From Bacteroidaceae bacterium (GTDB taxonomy: Bacteria > Bacteroidota > Bacteroidia > Bacteroidales > Bacteroidaceae), in NCBI GenBank assembly GCA_017503065.1, contig JAFVTT010000029.1, forward strand, positions 1-25,782: a DNA stretch of 25,782 nt. The letters run 5' to 3'. A program made the position numbers and the translations under genes. Below the pieces are notes generated by a model. The model did no database searches. It saw only the letters and a list, made by a program, of their open reading frames with translations, and had not been told where the DNA came from. Positions 14,560 to 22,886 of the stretch are shown here, in pieces (within the stretch, counting starts at the first letter, position 1; the number at the start of each line of letters is the position of its first letter).

Positions 14560-17500
14560 ATGATGAAAAAGTTTCTGACAGTGTGCACCATGTTGGCCGG
14601 TATAGCCGGTATGGCATGTGCCGACAATCTGGAGGGCTTCAAGTACGGTAACGAAACCGCGCCAACAGGCAAGGAATGGGAATCCGTTGAAGAACTCGCC
14701 CTCAACAAGGAGCAACCTCATGCTTGGTTCTTCTCTTTCGAGAACGTGGAGAAGGCACGTAAGGTACTGCCCGAGAACAGCAAGTATTGGCAATCCCTGA
14801 ACGGCACATGGAAGTTCCACTGGGCTCCCAATCCCGACGAGCGTCCCGCCAACTTCCACGAGGTAGGTTTCGATGCCTCTGCATGGGACAACATCCCCGT
14901 TCCCTCTTCATGGAACATCGTAGGCCTCCAGAAGGACGGCACACAGAAGTATGGCACTCCCATCTATGTGAACCAGCCCGTCATCTTCCAGCACCGTGTG
15001 GCCGTGGGCGACTGGAAGGGTGGCGTTATGCGCACTCCTCCCACACACTGGACAACCTACAAGCACCGCAACGAGGTGGGTTCATACCTGCGCACCTTCA
15101 CCGTACCTGCCGACTGGAAGGGCCGCGAGGTGTTCATCTCATTCGATGGTGTGGACTCTTTCTTCTACCTTTGGATAAACGGCAAGTATGTGGGATTCTC
15201 CAAGAACTCACGTAACACCGCCGAGTTCAATATCACTCCCTACCTGAACGAGGAAGGCGAGAACACCGTGGCCGTGGAGGTTTACCGTTCAAGCGACGGT
15301 TCTTTCCTGGAGGCTCAGGACATGTTCCGTCTGCCCGGTATCTTCCGCACCGTGGCCATCCAGAGCCGTCCCGCCGTCCGCGTGCGTGACCTCGTGGTTA
15401 AGCCCGACCTGGACGAGAACTACCAGAACGGCGTGCTGAACATCAGCGCTGACCTGCTCAACACCTCCAAGAAGAACGCCAAGGACCTGAAGATGCGCTA
15501 CACTCTGTACCAGCATGAGTTGTATGATGACAACAATAAACCCACTGACGTTATCGCATACAGCGCTCCCTTCACTCTGGACAAACTCACCGGCAAGGCT
15601 ACCGTAAAGGCCGAACTGAAGATGATAGAACCCCGCAAGTGGACAGCCGAGGCTCCCTACCGCTATACTCTGGTGGGCGAACTTCTGGACAAGAAGGGCC
15701 GCGTGCTGGAGACCGTTTCTACCATCGTAGGTTTCCGTGAGGTGGAAATCAAGGACACCAAGGCCGAGGACGACGAGTTCGGTTTGGCCGGCCGCTACTA
15801 CTACATCAACGGCAAGACCGTGAAACTGAAGGGTGTAAACCGCCACGAGAGCCATCCTGCCGTTGGTCATGCCATCACACGCGAGATGCAGAAGGAAGAG
15901 GTTATGCTGATGAAGCGCGCCAACATCAACCACGTGCGCAACTCTCACTATCCCTGCGACCCCTACTGGTACTTCCTCTGCGACAAGTACGGTATCTATC
16001 TGGAGGACGAGGCAAATATCGAGAGCCACGAGTACTACTACGGCGAGGCTTCCATCTCTCACCCCGAGGAGTGGAAGAAGGCCCACGTTGCCCGTGTGAT
16101 GGAAATGGCTCATGCCAACGTGAACAACGCTTGTATCGTTATCTGGTCTTTGGGTAACGAGGCAGGTCCCGGCAAGAACTTCGTGGCTGCCTACGATGCA
16201 CTGAAGGCATTCGACGCTACCCGTCCCGTACAGTACGAGCGCAACAACGACATCGTGGATATGGGTTCTAACCAGTATCCCTCTATCGGCTGGACACGTG
16301 GTGCCGTAACCGGCAAGTACAACATCAAGTACCCCTTCCATATCTCCGAGTATGCACACTCCATGGGTAATGCCGTGGGCAACCTCATCGACTACTGGGA
16401 TGCCATGGAGAGCACCAACTTCTTCTGCGGCGGTGCCATCTGGGACTGGGTAGACCAGTCTATGTACAACTACGAGAAGGACGGCACACGCTATCTGGCA
16501 TACGGTGGCAACTTCGGCGACACCCCCAACGACGGCCAGTTCGTAATGAACGGTATCATCTTCGGCGACCGCGAACCCAAGCCCCAGTACTACGAGGTGA
16601 AGAAGGTTTACCAGTATGTAGGTGTGAAGATGCTCGATGCCAAGCAGGGCAAGGTGGAGATCTTCAACAAGAACTACTACACTCCCCTCAACGATTACGA
16701 AATAGTATGGTCACTCTGGGTTAACGGCAAGTGCGTACAGCAGAACCAGCCCGTACAGGGTCCACGCATGGCACTCCAGCCACGCCAGAAGGCCGTTTAC
16801 ACTCTCCCCTACAAGTACGACTCATTTAATCCCAAGGACGAGGTGTTCGTGAAGGTACAGTTCCTCCTTGGCCATGACATGCCTTGGGCAAAGCAGGGCT
16901 ATCCCCAGTTCGAGGAGCAGTTGCTCGTGGCAAGTCCCTCTGTAGCCGCACCTGCTATCAGCCAGGTGGCAGAGAACGCCGGCAAACTTGAGGTTTCTGC
17001 CGATGCCGACAAGGCTTTCCAGACCATCAAGGGTGAGGGCTTCGAGGTTCAGTTCGACATGAAGCAGGGTACTATCAATAAGTTGGTTTATGGTGGCGAG
17101 AGCGTTATCGTTCCCGGTTATGGCCCCCGTCTGAATGCATTCCGTGCCTTCGTGAGCAACGACAACTGGTGCTACCAGCCCTGGTTTGCCAACGGTTTGC
17201 ACAACCTGAAGCACCATGCCGAGAACGCACAGGTGATAAAGGAGAAGAACGGTAACGTGAAGATTACCTGCACCGTTGTTTCCCAGGCTCCCAACGCAGC
17301 ACGCCTGCAGAGCAAGAACGGACGCTATGACAGCGGTATCCACACTCTGGAGGAGAATACCGACCGTCCCTTCGGTGCCGACGACTTCAAGTTCACCACC
17401 AACCAGATCTGGACCATCTATCCCGACGGTTCTATCGAACTGCAGGCTGCCATCACATCCAACAACCCCGGCATAGTATTGGCACGACTGGGTTATGAGA

Positions 17501-18600
17501 TGGGCGTTCCCGCACAGTACGACCGCTTCGCATACTATGGCCGCGGTCCTGTCGACAACTACAACGACCGCAAGACCGGCCAGTTCATAGAGCAGTTCTC
17601 TTCTACCGTGGCCGAGCAGTTCACCAACTGGCCCAAGCCCATGCAGATGGGCAACCACGAGGAGACACGCTGGACCTCTCTCAGCAATGCCAAGGGCAAG
17701 GGTATCCTTGTCGTGAACGAGAAGCCTTATGCCGTTTCTGCCCTGAACCACAGCGCTATGGACATGACCATGGCTACACATCCCCACAAGTTGCCCAAGA
17801 GCGACATCAACTACCTCACCATCGATGCCATGGTAACAGGTCTGGGTGGTAACTCCTGCGGCCAGGGCGGTCCTCTGCCTCACGACCGTGCCTTCGGTGC
17901 TCCCACACGCATGGGCTTCATCATCCGTCCCGTAGGTGCCAAGGGTGGCGTAGATGTAAGCACTGCCAGCCAGAAGCCTCTGCTCATGATGCAGCAGAAG
18001 AACGGCGACGTTACCATAGAGAGCGGTATCGAGGGTGCTACCATTATGTATAAGGTGGGCAAGGAGAAGAAGGCCAAGGAGTACACCGCTCCTATCGCAT
18101 TCCGCGACGGCGGTACAATCACTGCCTTCTACAAGGAGAACCCCGAACTGCAGGTTACCATGACCTATGCCAAGATAGAGAAGATCAACACCGAGGTGGT
18201 ATTCACCAGCAGCGAGGAGGCCGGTGAAGGCAATGCCTCTCACCTGACCGACGGTGACATCAATACCATCTGGCATACCATGTACAGCGTTACCGTGGCC
18301 AAGTATCCTCACTGGGTTGACTTCGACGCAGGCGACGTGAAGAACATCAAGGGCTTCATCTACCTGCCCCGCCAGGACGGTCCCAACGGCAACATCAAGG
18401 ATTATGAAATCCTCGTAAGCCAGGACGGCAAGAACTGGGGCGAACCCATCATGAAGGGTACCTTCGAGAACAACCAGAAGGAGAAGAAGGTTATGCTGAA
18501 GGCTCCCGTGAAGGCTCGCTACTTCCGCTTCCGCGCCTTGTCCAGCCAGAATGGTCAGGACTTTGCCAGCGGTTCCGAATTCAGCATCATAGCCGACTAA
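14560..18600 (+). CDS. Exported GH2 beta-galactosidase, LacZ type, with chitobiase-C-like and F5/8-type C-terminal domains
   Basis: A 1346-residue exported glycoside hydrolase predicted to release terminal beta-galactose. The signal peptide spans about 1-21, with an ACA/DN cleavage site; the nearby C20 makes a lipoprotein conceivable. Domains in order: GH2 sugar-binding (about 75-275), Ig-like (280-395), TIM barrel (400-690) with acid/base E534 in SLGNEAG and nucleophile E597 in HISEYAHSMGN, a linker domain (690-800), the beta-galactosidase small-chain domain (about 818-1124), a CHB_HEX_C-like domain (about 1137-1203), and a discoidin/CBM32-like domain (about 1210-1346) for glycan attachment. 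Ile is mostly ATC, unlike the ATA-rich neighbours, suggesting strong expression. ATG occurs at both 14560 and 14563; either may be used. No susC/susD genes are nearby. Linkage specificity is not certain. Confidence 0.95.
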   Translation: MMKKFLTVCTMLAGIAGMACADNLEGFKYGNETAPTGKEWESVEELALNKEQPHAWFFSFENVEKARKVLPENSKYWQSLNGTWKFHWAPNPDERPANFHEVGFDASAWDNIPVPSSWNIVGLQKDGTQKYGTPIYVNQPVIFQHRVAVGDWKGGVMRTPPTHWTTYKHRNEVGSYLRTFTVPADWKGREVFISFDGVDSFFYLWINGKYVGFSKNSRNTAEFNITPYLNEEGENTVAVEVYRSSDGSFLEAQDMFRLPGIFRTVAIQSRPAVRVRDLVVKPDLDENYQNGVLNISADLLNTSKKNAKDLKMRYTLYQHELYDDNNKPTDVIAYSAPFTLDKLTGKATVKAELKMIEPRKWTAEAPYRYTLVGELLDKKGRVLETVSTIVGFREVEIKDTKAEDDEFGLAGRYYYINGKTVKLKGVNRHESHPAVGHAITREMQKEEVMLMKRANINHVRNSHYPCDPYWYFLCDKYGIYLEDEANIESHEYYYGEASISHPEEWKKAHVARVMEMAHANVNNACIVIWSLGNEAGPGKNFVAAYDALKAFDATRPVQYERNNDIVDMGSNQYPSIGWTRGAVTGKYNIKYPFHISEYAHSMGNAVGNLIDYWDAMESTNFFCGGAIWDWVDQSMYNYEKDGTRYLAYGGNFGDTPNDGQFVMNGIIFGDREPKPQYYEVKKVYQYVGVKMLDAKQGKVEIFNKNYYTPLNDYEIVWSLWVNGKCVQQNQPVQGPRMALQPRQKAVYTLPYKYDSFNPKDEVFVKVQFLLGHDMPWAKQGYPQFEEQLLVASPSVAAPAISQVAENAGKLEVSADADKAFQTIKGEGFEVQFDMKQGTINKLVYGGESVIVPGYGPRLNAFRAFVSNDNWCYQPWFANGLHNLKHHAENAQVIKEKNGNVKITCTVVSQAPNAARLQSKNGRYDSGIHTLEENTDRPFGADDFKFTTNQIWTIYPDGSIELQAAITSNNPGIVLARLGYEMGVPAQYDRFAYYGRGPVDNYNDRKTGQFIEQFSSTVAEQFTNWPKPMQMGNHEETRWTSLSNAKGKGILVVNEKPYAVSALNHSAMDMTMATHPHKLPKSDINYLTIDAMVTGLGGNSCGQGGPLPHDRAFGAPTRMGFIIRPVGAKGGVDVSTASQKPLLMMQQKNGDVTIESGIEGATIMYKVGKEKKAKEYTAPIAFRDGGTITAFYKENPELQVTMTYAKIEKINTEVVFTSSEEAGEGNASHLTDGDINTIWHTMYSVTVAKYPHWVDFDAGDVKNIKGFIYLPRQDGPNGNIKDYEILVSQDGKNWGEPIMKGTFENNQKEKKVMLKAPVKARYFRFRALSSQNGQDFASGSEFSIIAD

Positions 18601-18615
18601 GAGTCATGTAAATAG

Positions 18616-18663
18616 AAAAACGGAAAGGTGAAAACGGAAAACTGTTTTTACCTTTCCGTTTTT
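18616..18663. terminator. Terminator after the GH2 gene
   Basis: A perfect 14-bp stem (18616-18629 with 18650-18663) ends in a run of T and encloses a further AAAAC/GTTTT pairing. It begins 16 bp after the stop codon and is built from the AACGGAAAA/CCGTTTT motif that recurs in other spacers of the window. Confidence 0.8.
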
Positions 18664-18711
18664 ACGTTTACACATTTCCGTTCTCATATTACCGTTTTCC
18701 GTTCAATATAT

Positions 18712-19653
18712 ATGCAATCAAGAATAATAGGATTGGGAGAGACCGTAATGGACATACTCTTCCACGAAAAGGAGGCAGGCAAGGGCGAATACGTACCCTT
18801 TGCCAGCGTACCCGGTGGCAGTACCTTCAACAGTATGGTATCGGTGGGCAGAAGCGGTGTACCATGCAAGTTCATGGGGTATACAGGCAACAACAAGGTG
18901 GGCCACCAGATAGTGGACTTCATGCACCGCAACGGCATATCCACCGAGTATTTCCAAGTTCGCGACAACGAGCGTGCCGCCATTTCGCTGGCATATCTGG
19001 ACAGCAACGGCGACGCCGACTATACATTCTACAAGGAAGAACCTCTTGCCGCCACAGATTACAGCATGCCAGAGTTTACCGACAGGGACTATTTCCTCTT
19101 CGGTTCGTACTACTCCATCTGCCCTGGCCTGCGCCCACAGGTGAAGGACATACTGCATGCCGCCCACCGTGCCGGTACCGTAATATATTACGACATCAAC
19201 TTCCGTCGCTCACACATCCACCAGAAGCAGGAACTGTTGCCCGTGATACAGGAGAACTGCCGTCTGAGTTCCATTGTCAGAGGCAGTGCCGACGACTTTG
19301 ACATCCTCTTCGGCACACGTGATCCCGAGGAGATATACAGCAAGCACATATCGCCTTTCTGTCCCATATTCATCTGTACGGCAGGAGCAGGGCATATCTT
19401 CATCTGCACGCCAAGGGGAACATATGACTTCATCGTGCCGCAGATTCCTGCCAATGAAATAGTCAGCACCGTAGGTGCCGGCGACAGTTTCAATGCCGGT
19501 TTCCTGTGTGCCATGCACCGATTGTCCATATGCAATTCAGACCTGGCCGGTATGGACTGCACCCAATGGGAACTGCTCGTGGAAAATGGCATCAGGTATT
19601 CATCGCAGGTGTGTCGGAGCCAGGATAATTATATCAAAGCATGGTCTGATTAG
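18712..19653 (+). CDS. PfkB-family carbohydrate kinase (fructokinase-like)
   Basis: A 313-residue ribokinase-fold sugar kinase. It has the N-terminal signature region IIGLGETVMDILF with the substrate-binding VPGGSTFNSMVSVGRSG, and the C-terminal PfkB signature VSTVGAGDSFNAGF with catalytic base D258. Bacteroidetes members of this type are usually annotated as fructokinases, but the substrate is not determined here. I chose the ATG at 18712; an upstream extension to 18628 would run through the hairpin and repeat-rich spacer. It follows the GH2 gene after a terminator, so it is probably separately transcribed, though no TAnnTTTG box is obvious. Confidence 0.9.
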   Translation: MQSRIIGLGETVMDILFHEKEAGKGEYVPFASVPGGSTFNSMVSVGRSGVPCKFMGYTGNNKVGHQIVDFMHRNGISTEYFQVRDNERAAISLAYLDSNGDADYTFYKEEPLAATDYSMPEFTDRDYFLFGSYYSICPGLRPQVKDILHAAHRAGTVIYYDINFRRSHIHQKQELLPVIQENCRLSSIVRGSADDFDILFGTRDPEEIYSKHISPFCPIFICTAGAGHIFICTPRGTYDFIVPQIPANEIVSTVGAGDSFNAGFLCAMHRLSICNSDLAGMDCTQWELLVENGIRYSSQVCRSQDNYIKAWSD

Positions 19654-19683
19654 TGCAATAAAGCAATTAATTAGTGGGAATCC

Positions 19684-19716
19684 TTGTAGGATTTTAAGAT
19701 TATTTCACTATATTTG
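19684..19716 (+). promoter_or_regulatory. Promoter of the Na/phosphate cotransporter gene
   Basis: TTG (19684-19686) and TATATTTG (19709-19716) are separated by 22 bp, slightly longer than usual. The predicted start near 19723 leaves a leader of about 16 nt. Confidence 0.65.
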
Positions 19717-19738
19717 CACGGACTAAGTTACAAAAGAT

Positions 19739-21427
19739 ATGGAAACTATCATTAACATCTTCGCGCTCTTAGGTTCGCTCGGCCTCTTCCTCTTCGGTAT
19801 GAAGATAATGAGTGAAGGTCTGGAGAAGTTTGCAGGCGAACGTCTGCGCAGCATTTTGGCTTGGATGACCAAAAACAGGTTCATGGGTGTGCTCACAGGT
19901 GTCACACTGACGGCCCTCATCCAATCATCCTCCGCTACCACCGTAATGGTCGTGAGTTTTGTGAATGCAGGTCTGATGACTCTCTCCGAGGCTATCGGCG
20001 TTATCATGGGTGCTAACATCGGTACTACCGTCACCGCATGGATTATCACTGCCGTAGGTTTCAAGGTTGACATTGCAGCCTTTGCCATTCCCTTGCTGGC
20101 TGTAGGCATGCCGCTGATTTTCTCAAGCAACGGCAACAGAAAGAACATCGGTGAGTTCATCTTCGGTTTCTCCTTGCTGTTCCTTGGTCTGGAATACCTG
20201 AAAGTCAATGCAGAGGGCATGCATGTTGACACTATCGTCAGCAACCTCGTGACATACATCCCTTGTGATTCCTTCCTTGGCACAGTGTTGTTTGTTATCC
20301 TTGGCGCCATCATCACCATGGTGGTACAGTCCTCTTCTGCTGCTATGGCCATAACCCTGATGCTGTTGGCCATGAATATCCCCGGTTTCGGTTTCGTACA
20401 GGCTGCCGCACTGGCAATGGGTCAGAATATAGGTACCACCATTACCGCCTTCATGGCCTCACTGACCGCCAACACACAGGCACGCCGTGCCGCCATGGCA
20501 CATCTGGTGTTCAACGTGGTGGGCGTGCTGCTGGTTCTGCCTGTGTTCACATACGCATGCGACGGTGTCACCTATATTACCACTGAAATATTGGGACGTG
20601 CCAATGACGACACTACATGGAAACTTTCCACCTTCCACACTCTGTTCAACCTCATCAACACATGCATACTCATCGGCTTTGTAAAGCAGATAGAAATGCT
20701 TGTATGCTGGCTTGTGCCACAGAAGGAGGCAGAGGAGGAGTACCGCCTGCAGTACATTTCTGCCGGCATGCTCTCTACCGCAGAACTGAGCATTCTGGAA
20801 GCACAGAAGGAGATAAACAGTTATGCAGAGCGTTGCAACCGTATGGCTGGTTTCATTGACGAACTGATGAATACCGAGAAGGATGATGATTTCAACAAGA
20901 TATTCTCTCGTGTGGAGAAATATGAAAACATCACCGACAACATGGAGGTTGAGATTGCCAACTACCTGCACAAAGTGAGCGAGGGACGTCTGAGCATAGA
21001 GTCGAAGATGCAGATTATGCGCATGCTCCGTCAGGTTACCGAACTGGAGAGCATAGGCGACTCCTGCTATAATCTGGCACGCACACTGAACCGCCACCGC
21101 CAGAACTGCACAACTCCGTTCACAGAGCAGCAACTGGCCAACATGCACACCATGATGGGAATGGTACGCAAGGCAATGCAGCACATGGGACTGATTGTCG
21201 ATGCTATCCTGTCTGGTCACCATGTAGACTACAATACCTCTTATAATCTGGAGAACGAAATCAACAACTACCGCAAACAGTTGAAGAACCGCAACCTGCA
21301 GGACATCAATGCCGGTCTGTACAGTTATCAGATAGGTGTATTCTACATCGACTTCATTTCCGAGTGCGAGAAACTGGGCGACTACATACTGAACGTCGTT
21401 CAGGCAACAAAGCCCGAGAAGGTGTGA
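19739..21427 (+). CDS. Na+/phosphate cotransporter family protein with PhoU-like C-terminal domain
   Basis: A 562-residue inner-membrane protein of the NptA/YjbB (PF02690) family, coupling sodium to phosphate movement. The two inverted Na/Pi repeats each carry the diagnostic QSSSA motif (62-66 in LTALIQSSSATTVM and 197-201 in VVQSSSAAMAIT). About eight to nine hydrophobic segments lie in residues 1-320. Residues about 350-555 form a helical PhoU-like domain, presumed regulatory. Spacing indicates a single-gene unit: own promoter upstream and a strong palindromic hairpin 45 bp after the stop. Import and export directions are both known in the family; the sequence does not decide. Confidence 0.94.
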   Translation: METIINIFALLGSLGLFLFGMKIMSEGLEKFAGERLRSILAWMTKNRFMGVLTGVTLTALIQSSSATTVMVVSFVNAGLMTLSEAIGVIMGANIGTTVTAWIITAVGFKVDIAAFAIPLLAVGMPLIFSSNGNRKNIGEFIFGFSLLFLGLEYLKVNAEGMHVDTIVSNLVTYIPCDSFLGTVLFVILGAIITMVVQSSSAAMAITLMLLAMNIPGFGFVQAAALAMGQNIGTTITAFMASLTANTQARRAAMAHLVFNVVGVLLVLPVFTYACDGVTYITTEILGRANDDTTWKLSTFHTLFNLINTCILIGFVKQIEMLVCWLVPQKEAEEEYRLQYISAGMLSTAELSILEAQKEINSYAERCNRMAGFIDELMNTEKDDDFNKIFSRVEKYENITDNMEVEIANYLHKVSEGRLSIESKMQIMRMLRQVTELESIGDSCYNLARTLNRHRQNCTTPFTEQQLANMHTMMGMVRKAMQHMGLIVDAILSGHHVDYNTSYNLENEINNYRKQLKNRNLQDINAGLYSYQIGVFYIDFISECEKLGDYILNVVQATKPEKV

Positions 21428-21471
21428 AACGAACGGAAAACCTAAAAGTCAGAACAAAGAACTGCGATAAC

Positions 21472-21507
21472 AATAATAGGGACACGGCCAGCCGTGTCCC
21501 TATTATT
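21472..21507. terminator. Palindromic terminator after the Na/phosphate gene (GGGAC family)
   Basis: A perfect 17-bp stem (21472-21488 with 21491-21507) over a 2-nt centre contains GGGACACGGC/GCCGTGTCCC and ends in an A/T-rich tract. It is placed like a terminator and shares the GGGAC...GTCCC core with other palindromes in the window. Confidence 0.75.
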
Positions 21508-21535
21508 ATATATACTAAAACCCTATTCCTGTTTT

Positions 21536-21700
21536 AACCGAAATCGGTCATTAATGTTATGATGATAATAGCCTTGGTTTTTGAACAGATGTTTTGGCAC
21601 TTTGAGGGCGCAATAGGGTTCCTTTGTAAGCGAGAAGCGACGAAACAGACGCAAAAAGGATGGCTTTATTAGTGCATAAGAACCTAATGACCTTTGGGTT
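21536..21700. repeat. Dispersed palindromic element, copy B (complete)
   Basis: This is the complete copy of the element cut at position 1. The left end AACCGAAATCGGTCATTA (21536-21553) and right end TAATGACCTTTGGGTT (21685-21700) form imperfect terminal inverted repeats. Much of the interior is also self-complementary, so about 165 nt can fold back on itself. No reading frame and no obvious target-site duplication are seen. It lies between the Na/phosphate terminator and the 3' end of the TrhA gene. Confidence 0.8.
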
Positions 21701-21701
21701 C

Positions 21702-21850
21702 AATCCCGCCTTGCGGTCTTAAATCTGCTTCAGTTAGGTAATGTAGGGACTCGGCATGCCGAGTCCGCTTTGATACTGTTTTTCGGACACGGCATGCCGT
21801 GTCCCTACCATACTCTCGTCTGCGTTTTGACTTTAGCCCCTCCGGGCGTC
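21702..21850. repeat. Repeat mosaic: CCGC/GCGG module, two palindromes and 25-bp shared repeat
   Basis: The rest of the 494-nt gene-free stretch after the Na/phosphate gene. 21702-21720 resembles 6372-6390. 21747-21766 and 21785-21804 are perfect 20-bp palindromes (GGACTCGGCATGCCGAGTCC and GGACACGGCATGCCGTGTCC), framed by GTAGGGAC and GTCCCTAC (21743-21808). 21826-21850 is identical to 468-492, which lies inside the helicase gene. The remaining bases to 21921 are pyrimidine-rich with CCGTTTT and show no gene. Confidence 0.8.
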
Positions 21851-21921
21851 AACTTACGGTTATTCGCCTACGCTCATCAAGCTCCGCAAGTCCATTTTCA
21901 CCTTTCCCCTTTCCGTTTTAA

Positions 21922-22545
21922 TCACCATCCCATCACTATGCAAAGGACAGTACTGAAGTGGGCAGCAGCACCAAGCAGGACAAAGATGTGCCAGATGGCA
22001 TGGAAATTGTTGCGGTCATCGTGAGCGAAGAAATACGTTCCTGCCGTATAGAACAAACCTTCGGCAAGCAGGAATATCATGGAGAGGACGGAAAGGCGCG
22101 AACAGACACTGTCTGCAATGAGCAGGCCACTCCATCCCATGAACAGATACAGCCCGAGCGACAAACGTGGCCACTTGCCAAAGGCGGCAAGTTTATAGAC
22201 AACACCCAATGCCACAAAGAACCACTGTATGCCGAATACCAGCCAGCCAAGCCAACCGCCCACTACACCTATGGCAATGGGGGTGTAGGAGCAGGCTATC
22301 ATCACGTAGATGCTGATATGGTCGCACTTGCGCAGGGCACGCTTCAATTTGCCAGGAGGCACCATGTGATATACCGTACTGGCCAGGAACATCAGGAACA
22401 TGCCCACGATGAAGAAGATGACGCCAAAGGACATCTGCCACCCCTGCTCGGTTGCCGGCCAGATTAGCCAGATGCAACTTAAAGCAAACACGACACCAGC
22501 CAGATGTGTCCAGCTGTTGCCGTGCTCAAAGCGAACCTCCTTCAT
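21922..22545 (-). CDS. TrhA/hemolysin III (PAQR-like) membrane protein
   Basis: A 207-residue, seven-helix inner-membrane protein of the YqfA/hemolysin III (UPF0073) family, related to PAQR receptors. Conserved polar residues are present: H8 in HGNSWTH, STVYHM near 57-62, DHISIYVMI near 74-82, and the C-terminal pair in HAIWHIF. These form the family's metal/hydrolase-like site. Family members influence membrane fluidity or lipid balance; a haemolysin activity should not be assumed. Its ATG overlaps the stop codon of the ABM-domain gene (TGATG), so the two are translationally coupled. Confidence 0.92.
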   Translation of the reverse strand: MKEVRFEHGNSWTHLAGVVFALSCIWLIWPATEQGWQMSFGVIFFIVGMFLMFLASTVYHMVPPGKLKRALRKCDHISIYVMIACSYTPIAIGVVGGWLGWLVFGIQWFFVALGVVYKLAAFGKWPRLSLGLYLFMGWSGLLIADSVCSRLSVLSMIFLLAEGLFYTAGTYFFAHDDRNNFHAIWHIFVLLGAAAHFSTVLCIVMGW

Positions 22546-22820
22546 CAGAATTCCAGTTTCTCAATCTTCAGCAGACCGCAGTCGTTGAGGATACCTGCAT
22601 ATTCCACAAACTCGGGTGTCTGTGCGTGCAGGTCGAGGGATTCCTGATCCTGCCAGGTCTCGCAAATCATAAAAACGTCGGGGCGTGTGGCACTCTCGAA
22701 TACATCGTATGCCTTGCATCCCTGGTGTGACTGACTCTTGGCAGTGAGGGCCATGGCAGCCTGCAGTGCCTCATCATAACGACCTTCATTGGCCTGGAAG
22801 AAACAATTAAGACGTAACAT
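22545..22820 (-). CDS. ABM-domain protein, putative quinol monooxygenase (YgiN-like)
   Basis: A 91-residue single-domain protein with the antibiotic-biosynthesis-monooxygenase (dimeric alpha/beta barrel) pattern: an N-terminal strand (LRLNCFFQ), helix (RYDEALQAAMALTAKSQSH), GCKAYDVFES, then VFMICETWQDQESLDLHAQTPEFVEYAG. The ETW-D...L..H arrangement is typical of YgiN-like proteins. Such proteins can oxidise quinols without cofactors, but many members have no known function. Its stop codon overlaps the TrhA start. A 66-bp gap separates it from the thioesterase gene, with no clear promoter box. Confidence 0.88.
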   Translation of the reverse strand: MLRLNCFFQANEGRYDEALQAAMALTAKSQSHQGCKAYDVFESATRPDVFMICETWQDQESLDLHAQTPEFVEYAGILNDCGLLKIEKLEF

Positions 22821-22886
22821 AGTAGTATGTGTGTTTGTTGTGATTACTATTTTCTCCCTACTTGGACAGATAGCGAAGCAAATGGT

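Noticed and set aside
15289..16359. 356-codon antisense frame within the GH2 gene
   Set aside because: A shadow of the TIM-barrel coding region.
16822..18312. 496-codon open frame antisense to the GH2 gene
   Set aside because: A by-product of the strong codon bias of the GH2 gene; no family resemblance, and the sense protein has clear catalytic motifs.
18628..18711. Upstream extension of the PfkB kinase
   Set aside because: It would translate the hairpin and CCGTTTT-rich spacer; the ATG at 18712 directly precedes the conserved IIGLGET start.
21922..22545. Haemolysin or toxin
   Set aside because: The historical family name only; conserved residues fit the TrhA/PAQR membrane family, with no evidence of a toxin.
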